Of a DNA stretch of 64,000 nucleotides, positions 45,096 through 53,000 are shown one piece after another. The notes below the pieces were generated by a model. The model did no database searches. It was not told the origin of the DNA and saw only the letters and a program-made list of their open reading frames with translations. Made by a program: the position numbers and the translations under genes. Each line of letters starts with the position of its first letter. Within the stretch, counting starts at the first letter, position 1. The stretch is from Hahella sp. (GTDB lineage: Bacteria > Pseudomonadota > Gammaproteobacteria > Pseudomonadales > Oleiphilaceae), in contig JANQMN010000035.1 of the NCBI GenBank assembly GCA_028280065.1, positions 29,026 to 93,025 of the forward strand, written 5' to 3'.

Positions 45096-46135
45096 TGAGT
45101 AAAATTAATTGCCACAAGGAAGTAAAAGGCTATCATACTGATGAAGTGAATCTGGCTAATGACGAACAGGGTGACATGCGCGACCGGCGTAATAATGGTC
45201 GTAGCAGGCTGAAGAATGGTCTTAATAAGGCAGATCACCCATTACCTAAATATTTCAGTTCACAGGGCTCTTATGCAATGCGCACTATGGTTCAGGATAG
45301 CCAGTGCGATTATGATATTGATGATGGCGTCTATTTTGAAAAAGATGACCTCATTGACAGTGAACACAATAGCTTAAGCCCGAAAGAAGCACGTCTACGC
45401 ATAAAAAATGCTCTGAAAGATGATCGACTGAAGCACCCGGCTGTAGTAAAAACCAATTGTGTTCGACAGAACTACCCTGAGGGATATCATATCGACCTTC
45501 CGGTTTATAGAATTATACGATCGAAGGACGAAAAGGATAATGATGTTGAAGATTTCGAACTGGCAAGTGGTGATGACTGGGTAAAGTCTGATGCTCGCGC
45601 CGTAACGCGGTGGTTCAAGGAGATTATCGGGAATGAACTTAAGCAAGGGGAGGTCGATACCAGCCAGATTCGGCGTGTTACCAAGCTGACTAAAAAATTT
45701 TCCCGAAGTCGAATCGATTGGAAAAAACAAACCACAAGCGGCATCTGCATTACACGACTTGTCACGGATGAAATGCAGGAAGTTAATAATCGTGATGATG
45801 AAGCGCTTCGTGAAACATGGCAAGCGATTAGTGCTCGTCTGGATATATCACAAAAAATTGCACACCCGGTACTAGCAGGAAAAAACCTCGCGGAAGAAAA
45901 CGATGAGGGGGTTGCCTTTTTTCATGAATGCTTGAAATTTGCCTTGTCAGAGTTAGAAAAACATGACAAAGCAGACTGCACGAAACGACAGGCACTTGAC
46001 GCCTGGGATAAGGTATTTAACACCAAATACTTCAGCGAGCATGATGATGACGGGCAGAAAAAAGCTTCATCGCCATTTGTTGTTACGTCTGAAGACGTCG
46101 CTAATCGCCAGGATAACGGAAGGAGATTCGGCTGA
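45095..46135 (+). CDS. dncV: DncV-like CD-NTase (cyclic dinucleotide synthase)
   Basis: 346 residues. Nucleotidyltransferase core: the GS motif in SSQGSYAMRT (58-59), the metal Asp pair in YDIDDGVY (Asp74 and Asp76), and the third Asp134 in YHIDLPVYR. The arrangement DIDDG is that of DncV (clade A), suggesting 3'3'-cGAMP as product, though product specificity is inferred. The C-terminus ends NGRRFG, with a terminal Gly suited to Cap2-mediated conjugation. It overlaps capV and is overlapped by cap2, the usual type II operon order. Confidence 0.93.
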   Translation: MSKINCHKEVKGYHTDEVNLANDEQGDMRDRRNNGRSRLKNGLNKADHPLPKYFSSQGSYAMRTMVQDSQCDYDIDDGVYFEKDDLIDSEHNSLSPKEARLRIKNALKDDRLKHPAVVKTNCVRQNYPEGYHIDLPVYRIIRSKDEKDNDVEDFELASGDDWVKSDARAVTRWFKEIIGNELKQGEVDTSQIRRVTKLTKKFSRSRIDWKKQTTSGICITRLVTDEMQEVNNRDDEALRETWQAISARLDISQKIAHPVLAGKNLAEENDEGVAFFHECLKFALSELEKHDKADCTKRQALDAWDKVFNTKYFSEHDDDGQKKASSPFVVTSEDVANRQDNGRRFG

Positions 46136-47850
46136 CTTTATTAGATTATGAAAGTGATCATGTCCAGCCGATAGAGATTTTCCTGGAGAAAAAACTCCCT
46201 GGCCGCTGGAAACGGTTGGACAAGAAAAAACTGTCTCAGTACAAGCCTTTAAATTTAATGGCTGGCTGGATTATCCGCTTACCAAAGGGTGCTGTGCAGC
46301 CCCCTGATGTAAACTGTCTATGGGTTGTGATTGACGTCCGTTTCCCTCTGAGTCAACCCAGAATAGTTATTCCCGAGATGGGGGAAGATGGCACGTGGCC
46401 ACATGTGGAAAGAGGCGGATTGCTTTGTCTTAAAACAACCAGGATAAGTAGTGACTCTGGTGAGCGTATAGCAACACATATCAACTGGGCAATTGATCTG
46501 CTTAACTTCAGCGAGAATACGATTAAGGATGAGTTCGAGAGAGAGTTTGTAACCTACTGGAATCGGGCCACCGGAAAAAACGTGCCTACGGGCTATTGTA
46601 CTTTTCATCCAGGTGGGCCCAGCAGGGAGATTTACCACTATTTCGACAGGAGTAAGAATGAGATTTTATGGGGAGAAGATAAAGAATACCTGGTCACTTT
46701 GCTAAGGAATACCGGACGGAATCCAGCCGCGAAAGAAATTAAAGCTACCTTGCTACTTTGGCTCCCGCATCCTTTAGCCCCGAAGTCATTTCCTCAAAAG
46801 GGAAAAGATGTACTAAATCTGGTTTCAAACGTAAATTTTCGCAATGTGTTCAAAAAGAGCCGCAGCCTACCAATTTTACTGGGAGCAAGTTTAAAAACCG
46901 GACCCGTAATCGCAGGCGTTGAAATATCAGCAGCTCCCGACAGTGAATTAGTTAAAGGGTTCAGGCCAAGAAAAATCCCGGTCCAGCGTATTATTGACAC
47001 TATGTCATACCGGCCTGCACGACGATTCTCAGCAACTCGCCTTGATCCGGAATATATACACGGTCGAGGTTCAAACGAACACTACAGAGTATTGGCGAAT
47101 AAAAAGGTGGTAATAGTCGGCTGTGGATCACTTGGTGGAGCCATTACCCGATTACTGGCTCAGGCGGGTGTAGGAAACTTCGTTTTTATAGATCCAGATA
47201 TTCTTGAGCCTCACAATACAGCGCGTCACGTACTGGGCAATCGATTTGTTTCAAGGCACAAAGCAACGGCCATGGCAGAGATGCTGAAAGAAGACTTCCC
47301 GCACCTGAATCCATCTGAAGATTACGTTCAGCGAATAGAAGAATTGCTGCCCTCGCAATGGGAAATTCTGGAGAAGTGCGACCTTATCATTAGTTCAGGT
47401 ATTGATTTTATTGGCGACCTTTCAATTAACCGATGCCGTATCATGTGTAATACTGCACCAGTACATCTTTGTTCCTGGGCAGAGCCTTTCGCACTGGCCG
47501 GTCAGTGCATCGCTGTTTTTGGCTCAGATGATCTATCGAATACATTTGATCAGGATGGCTACCCTCGTTTTGAGCTGACAAACTGGCCAGAAGATTCTCA
47601 GATCCTGTTTACGGAAGCAGGTTGCAGCAACATGTTCCAGCCACACGATTCTGTAGACCTACAACGAATAGTTTTACTGGCTGCCAACATGGCTTTGGAT
47701 ATTCTAAAAGGAACAATAAAAGACTCCTGCTGGCGAACATGGCAAGGTGACCGTGATGAAGTGACGAGGCTGGGAGGTCAACCATCTGCCATGTTCAAAC
47801 ATAGTAATGTTGAACAATCTCATCAATGCGATTGGCTAAGATCTCCTTAA
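46132..47850 (+). CDS. cap2: Cap2, E2-E1 fusion that conjugates the CD-NTase
   Basis: 572 residues if started at CTG 46132. AGGAG at 46121-46125 sits 6 nt before that codon, which overlaps the CD-NTase TGA as CTGA. The upstream sequence is open and E2-like, while the next start-type codon (TTG 46216) has no SD and would remove 28 residues. E2 catalytic Cys99 is in GGLLCLKTT. The E1 adenylation core has VGCGSLGGA (about 329-337) and DPDILEPHNTARH; the E1 Cys is near 498 in EAGCSNMF. Known role: links the CD-NTase C-terminus to targets and boosts its activity. Confidence 0.92.
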   Translation: MTLLDYESDHVQPIEIFLEKKLPGRWKRLDKKKLSQYKPLNLMAGWIIRLPKGAVQPPDVNCLWVVIDVRFPLSQPRIVIPEMGEDGTWPHVERGGLLCLKTTRISSDSGERIATHINWAIDLLNFSENTIKDEFEREFVTYWNRATGKNVPTGYCTFHPGGPSREIYHYFDRSKNEILWGEDKEYLVTLLRNTGRNPAAKEIKATLLLWLPHPLAPKSFPQKGKDVLNLVSNVNFRNVFKKSRSLPILLGASLKTGPVIAGVEISAAPDSELVKGFRPRKIPVQRIIDTMSYRPARRFSATRLDPEYIHGRGSNEHYRVLANKKVVIVGCGSLGGAITRLLAQAGVGNFVFIDPDILEPHNTARHVLGNRFVSRHKATAMAEMLKEDFPHLNPSEDYVQRIEELLPSQWEILEKCDLIISSGIDFIGDLSINRCRIMCNTAPVHLCSWAEPFALAGQCIAVFGSDDLSNTFDQDGYPRFELTNWPEDSQILFTEAGCSNMFQPHDSVDLQRIVLLAANMALDILKGTIKDSCWRTWQGDRDEVTRLGGQPSAMFKHSNVEQSHQCDWLRSP

Positions 47851-47863
47851 GTTGGAAGTGAAA

Positions 47864-48400
47864 ATGATATGGCGTCACCCGGAACATACCCAACAATTAC
47901 GCTTGGAAAAATCTATAATTTCCCACTTAGAGAAATATAAGCAGCGTACTTTATTCAGCCTGGAAGCAGGAGGCCAGCTATTTGGCTTGGTTACTCCAAA
48001 TGAGGTAAGTGTAAAAAGAGCGACAGGTCCTTATCCAAGAGATGTGCGAAGCCGGCACAATTACCGATCCAATCTAATATCTGCTCAGCGTGAAATAGCA
48101 CTACAGGCAAAATGTGGCCTGCTGTATTTAGGAGAATGGCATACACACCCCGAAGACTATCCAAGCCCATCAGATGAGGACTTGGTTGCACTTTCGGCAT
48201 TGTTTGCAAAATCGCGGCTAAATACTTCGTCTATCATACTGGTAATCAGGGGGCAATCAGCATCACCTTTAGGAACTAGCGTATTTTCATACGATGGGAG
48301 AGTTTGCTTAGAATGGGGTTGCGACGTGTCATATAGTAGTCGCCAGAGCTTACTGGCCAAGTTTATCAGGAAATCTCGACATTTTGTCGTAAAGAAATAG
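47864..48400 (+). CDS. cap3: Cap3, JAMM-type deconjugating protease
   Basis: 178 residues from ATG 47864 (GGAAG 5 nt upstream); an in-frame TTG at 47852 is less likely. The JAB/MPN zinc motif is complete: Glu34 in EAGGQLFG, then HTHPEDYPSPSDED giving HxH-x7-SxxD (His93, His95, Ser103, Asp106). It removes the CD-NTase from its Cap2-made conjugates, reversing priming. Last gene of the CBASS operon, 13 bp after cap2 and just before the transposon right-end repeats. Confidence 0.92.
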   Translation: MIWRHPEHTQQLRLEKSIISHLEKYKQRTLFSLEAGGQLFGLVTPNEVSVKRATGPYPRDVRSRHNYRSNLISAQREIALQAKCGLLYLGEWHTHPEDYPSPSDEDLVALSALFAKSRLNTSSIILVIRGQSASPLGTSVFSYDGRVCLEWGCDVSYSSRQSLLAKFIRKSRHFVVKK

Positions 48401-48427
48401 AGGCAGGAAATGATTTCCAGTCATACC

Positions 48428-48535
48428 GATAGAATCAAATAATGTGGTCATTTCTGGATTTATAGAATCATTTATTGTGGGCAGTGTTGTACCGATAAAT
48501 GAGGGCATTTCGATTATTAAGTGCAAGCATCTACA
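48428..48535. repeat. Right-end sub-terminal repeats
   Basis: Plus-strand copies of the left-end motif: GATAGAATCAAATAATGTGG (from 48428) and TATAGAATCATTTATTGTGG (from 48461), 33 bp apart. A degenerate third (about 48490-48507) follows, then the terminal CAAGCATCTACA at 48524-48535. Order and orientation mirror the left end. Confidence 0.7.
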
Positions 48536-48541
48536 TTTAGG
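48536..48541. repeat. Right target-site duplication (TTTAGG)
   Basis: Partner of CTTAGG at 41294-41299; see that entry for the 1-bp ambiguity. Confidence 0.75.
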
Positions 48542-48672
48542 GATTTCTTCAAAAATTTACTCATCCCAGACTCTGTTGACATTCGGGACGCTTCTTGTTC
48601 GGTCCACCCATCATGTTTGACTGCCCGAAGCGTTGAGTCTTCCGAATTACTTGTTGCCCCTCTTTGACTCAT
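48537..48672 (-). pseudogene. 5' half of the gene split by the CBASS transposon
   Basis: ATG at 48672 (cat 48670-48672) opens MSQRGATSNSEDSTLRAV and continues in frame to FLKKS, where the target duplication begins. The continuation is at 41299-41164. The N-terminal 30 residues are polar and the rejoined C-terminal part is helical and basic. Not recognised. Confidence 0.75.
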
Positions 48673-48702
48673 ATCACAATCCGTATTCAATTCGAAAGTA
48701 TA

Positions 48703-48747
48703 TATCTTGCGAGATAGATATAATGCATTTATCTTTCTTGTGAGATA
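48703..48747. promoter_or_regulatory. Two operator-like palindromes at the hydrolase promoter
   Basis: TATCTTGCGAGATA (48703-48716, 12 of 14 palindromic) recurs as TTTCTTGTGAGATA (48734-48747), 31 bp apart. A TATAAT stands between them at 48719-48724. The pattern fits a TetR- or MarR-like repressor covering the promoter of the downstream hydrolase; no such regulator gene is in the window. Confidence 0.45.
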
Positions 48748-48764
48748 TTTATTAAGGCCATGAA

Positions 48765-49680
48765 ATGAAAAAGATAATAATAGTATGCGTATCTGTATTC
48801 ACGATTTTACTCGCCCCTGTTTTCTATCTCCTGTACCAGTTCACGATGACAGAACCGATGTCGGATCAGGAATTTCAGGAAAGACTGCCCGGCATAGTCG
48901 AGAACCTGGAAGTTAAGTTCGACGGTGAAGGGGAGGAGACCTTGGTTATGATCCACGGTTACCCGGACAGTCTGGAGATGTGGGATCAACAGGTAGCCTA
49001 CTTGAAGGATTACTACACCATTGCCAGATTTACGCTTCCCGGATTCGAATTAAATGATACCGGTGAAAGGCCTTCTTACAGCATTGAGCAGATTCGCTTG
49101 ATTACCAATGCCTTCATCAAAAATCTGAACAGGGAGAAGGTGACGGTGCTGGCCCATGATTGGGGTGCGGTTTATGCGTTTAAATATCTGGAAAAGAACG
49201 ATCTTGTCGATAGAGTCATACTGTTCGACATAGGAAGTTTTGGTGAAGAGGAGCGACCAAAGATCAATGTTAAATACACCTTTGCACTGGCTGTCGCTTG
49301 GACTTTACCCGAAGTTTTGGGAGAAAAACTCGCCCTCTATCACCGCAAACCAGATCCTCAACATCGAAGATGTCGATCCAAACAAGACGATCGACGACTT
49401 ACGAGCCGAGGCCCGGATGACCTATCCGTACTTTCAACTGTGGAACGCTGTGCTCACCAAAAGCATTGGCAAGGCGGCTGAGATTAAAGACTATGCCACG
49501 CCATTTCTGTTTATCTATGGCGAGGATAAGAAAGTCTGGTTCCATGCGAAGAGCTGGGAGCAGAAGGTTATAGAGCTAAACAAAGGGCAGGTTGAGTCGG
49601 TGCCCGGCGGCCACTGGTTTATGCAGTCTTCGCCGGAGCTGGTTAACAATAAGGTACACGATTGGCTGAAAGCCAGCTGA
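48765..49680 (+). pseudogene. Frameshifted alpha/beta hydrolase (epoxide hydrolase / dehalogenase type)
   Basis: Two overlapping frames make one protein. The first (from ATG 48765) has a membrane-anchor-like N-terminus, IHGYPDS oxyanion segment, nucleophile elbow LAHDWGAVYAF (Asp nucleophile) and runs to about 49330. The second carries the cap, the acid in YGEDKKVW and the catalytic His in GGHWFMQ. The shift falls near 49300-49345, beside an A-run in GGGAGAAAAACTC. It is either a real mutation or a sequencing error. Each piece lacks essential residues of the other. Not part of the transposon; it lies just outside its right end. Confidence 0.8.
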
Positions 49681-50069
49681 ACTATTCGCTTTTTAAAAAA
49701 AACTTCTAGAGGGCTGCCGTGAGGTAGCCCATTTTACTTTCTGGAACCGATTCGTCCATTTCTGGATGGTTAGGATCCCGGGACATATTTGTTTCTCTAC
49801 TAAAGCAAGTCGTGTTGCACCTTATGTGTGCAGTAAACCAATTTTGCCACTAGCCCGTTCGGATCTGAAACGATTATTTGAAATAAACTGCTCTAAGATT
49901 AGCAACTATTAGCAATTACTTACGTATTCCGAATAAACTTGCAAAAGATTAAAAAATTATGACGTGTTTTTGGCCAAACAGCGCTACAAGATAGTGATGC
50001 CTTAAAAACTGCGTCAGAAGGTTACTCTTGTCGTATGTATTTCGAATCTCTAGAGGGGGGGATTGCTAC
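49681..50069. other. 389-bp gene-free stretch
   Basis: Contains the hairpin at 49711-49730 and is otherwise A/T-rich. No open frame with an SD. It presumably includes the promoter of the large exported protein. Confidence 0.5.
49711..49730 (+). terminator. Probable terminator of the hydrolase gene
   Basis: GGGCTGCC / GGTAGCCC stem (one G-U pair), GTGA loop, followed by ATTTTACTTT. 30 bp past the stop at 49680. Confidence 0.6.
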
Positions 50070-53000
50070 ATGCTGGTTAAGAAACACCGCGTCATTTCAT
50101 TTTTGCTACTTCCATTCTTGTTACTACCCTGCTCAATGTTGTCATACGGAAATGACCTCACCACTTCCCAACAAGTGCAGCAGCTCTACATTGCCTATCT
50201 AGGGAGAGCGGCGGACCCGGCAGGGCTTGCCTATTGGGCTGGAGAGATTGATCAAGGACTCATTAGCCTGGATCAGCTCAGGCAAAACCTGGTCAATGAA
50301 CAGCCTGAATACTTGGAAAACTATGGTCAGCTTTCGAATGAAGAGTTGACGGATACTGTCTATGAAAACCTGTTTAACCGCGAGGCGGACGCTGCCGGCA
50401 GGGATTATTGGGTAGGGCAACTGGAAAGCGGCGCGGTGCGCCAAGACCAGTTAATTATTGCCTACGTAAACGGTGCGTCGGAGCCGGATCAGTTGGTATT
50501 GAGCAACAAGCTATTTATCGCCGAATGCTATACCAATGACACCGGTCTCTATACCTCGGAACAGATTAGCGTATTGCTGACCCAAGCAAATTCCGATAGC
50601 GAACTTAGCAGCTGTCCCACCGTTACAGCCGGCGACGATGATTTAGACGGCTTGGCGGATTCAGAGGAAACCGCCGGCTGGGAAATCATTGTCGATCGCA
50701 ATGGTTTTGGGTTATTGGCCGATGCGATTCTGCTGGAACGCCGCACCGTGTTCAGTGATCCAAGTTTGTATGATACCGATGCAGACGGCTTAAGTGATCG
50801 GGAAGAATATCTGGCACGAACCGACCCCAGCCGCAGCGATACCGACGGTGACGGCCTGACCGATAAGGAAGAAATTGAGCGCTGGAATACCGATGCCAAT
50901 AGCGCCGATAGTGATGGCGATGCCCGCGACCCGGATGGCACCCGCTCGCCGGATTCTAGTTTCTTTGACGGTGCGGAAGTGGCAGCAGGCACCTCGCCAA
51001 GCCAGTCGGATACTGACGGTGACGGCGTGAGCGATTTTGACGAGTTCGAACAGAACCGCAATGCCACCATCGCGGAAATTACCCAAGTGGATATCGCCGT
51101 CAGCGGCGATATCGCCATCACCATGAATGTCGAATACAGCGAGACCGTGGGTCAGACTACCGAATACGGTTCGGTATTCGCCACCAGCAATACCTCCACT
51201 CAAAGCCGCTCGGATACCGAAAGTACGGCCATCACCCATGCGGCTTCGTCCGGCGGCGAAGGCTTCTTTGACGATCTCGAATTCTCCAAACAAGGGGCGA
51301 TCAAGTTCTTTGGCGGTAAACTGCTGGAACTAGGCCGCAGTTCGGCGTGCGAGTTCGGGGAGTCGGGAAATGTCGATATCGTCGGCTTGGTCAGATTTGA
51401 TGCCGATGATCCGGAGCAAACGGGTGATCTCGTTTCTTCCGTTGCTTCAGGTGCGCGGGATGTATTCAATCCCGTCGCGGACTCTTTCGGTCTCTGCGAC
51501 GATCCAACGCCGGAGACCACCAACACCACGTCAACCACTATCACCACTGAATCCTCACGTACCGCGACAGAAGAGTATTCGCGCTATCAAATAGACAGTC
51601 AGGAACGTACCGAAACCGCATCGTCCGGGACCATATCGTTGGCAATCAATGTCACGAATCGCAGCAGCGATACCGTTAAGCTGGTGGATCCGGAATTAAC
51701 CATGATGCAGTGGTTGAGCAATGCGGATCCGGCGGAGGCATTCGGCTCAGGTACATTTCAAACTCTCGCGACGTTAACCGTTTCCGATGGGGCTAGCGAT
51801 ACTTTCGTACTGGCGCCGAATCAGTCAGCGACGGTACAACTGCAAAACGACTCGGTGACTGCCGATTTTGTCAAAGGATTCCTAGCCCGCCCCCAGGCAA
51901 TCTTCTTTAGTCCCGCTAATTTCAGTTACACGGATGCCGATGATGTCGATTTCCGTTTTATCTACGAAGATGTCTACAACCGCACGGCAACGGTGGTTAT
52001 CGATAACGGACAGGCGGCGGTGGAACGCTATCAGGTGGCCACCAACGTCGATCGAACCTCCGATGGTGATTTTGCAGGGCTTCGGGTTGACACCTTGCTC
52101 AACGACATACTCGATAAGACCTACAGCACGGTGCTGGTGGACAGGCAGGATGCGCAGGACGGCGTTGTTATTGTTCAGGAACTCGATACGCTGGACGGAC
52201 TCACGACAATTGCCCCCTCTGTGTTACCCGATCCCTTCACCGGAAACGGGGTCTTAGGCGATCCGCAACGACGTTGGATCGTCTACCTGCGAGAGGATGA
52301 AGTCAACTCGACAACCACGGATTTCGATGATCTGATCCTAAATAGCGGTGACGAAATGCGTTTGGTGTATATTCGCGATGATGATGGCGACGGATTGTTC
52401 CAGCGCGAAGAAGACCTTTATGGGACCAGTGACGATCCCAGCGATGACAACGCCACCGATTTCGATGGCGATAACCTCACGGATGCATTCGAGGTGAAAA
52501 CCGGTTGGAATGTCATGATTACTTATGGGAACGGCTCCGGCGTTGTGGAGTATCGTGTGACCAGTAGTCCGACCAATGCCGATATTGATGATGACGGACT
52601 CACGGATGAAGAAGAAAAATCCCTGGGCACAGACCCGTTCAATCGTGATACCGACGATGACGGCCTGACCGACGGCTGTGAGTTCGATCCTTTATCCCCG
52701 GATTCTACCGAAAGCAACGGCGCTTCCTTGGAACTCTGCACTTATGCCTTTGCTTATCTGGTATACGAAGGCTTCACTATTTCCGGTTACGAAGTTGACG
52801 GTGGTGACGGTACCTTAACGGCGCTAGCAGAGACGGTCGAAGGACCCAATAGTAACCCGCAAGCCCTTGCAATCGGTCCCAACGGGCAGTATGCCTACAC
52901 TGCCAATGGAAGCAGTGGGGGTGCCTACCGTGTCACCTCCTATACCTTTGACAAAGGAACGGGACTGCTTACCGGACTACCGGATGCCTTTCAATTGGAA

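Larger units (their letters stand above)
41300..48535. mobile_element. 7.24-kb TGT...ACA transposon carrying type II CBASS
   Basis: Ends are perfect 12-bp inverted repeats, TGTAGATGCTTG at the left and CAAGCATCTACA at the right. Inside each end are ordered copies of a ~22-bp repeat, inverted with respect to each other. The gene content is a serine resolvase, an rve/DDE transposase fragment, a DUF1016 nuclease and the CBASS operon. The 5'-TGT...ACA-3' ends with a 5-6-bp duplication are like those of Mu/Tn7/Tn5053-class DDE transposons. With the transposase truncated, the copy is probably not self-mobile. Excision in silico restores a continuous host gene, which supports the boundaries to within 1 bp. 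Confidence 0.85.

Noticed and set aside
41300..48535. Assignment of the element to Tn7 proper
   Set aside because: TGT...ACA ends and repeat arrays are similar in style, but no TnsA/B/C/D/E genes are present; only a truncated rve transposase and a serine resolvase are seen.
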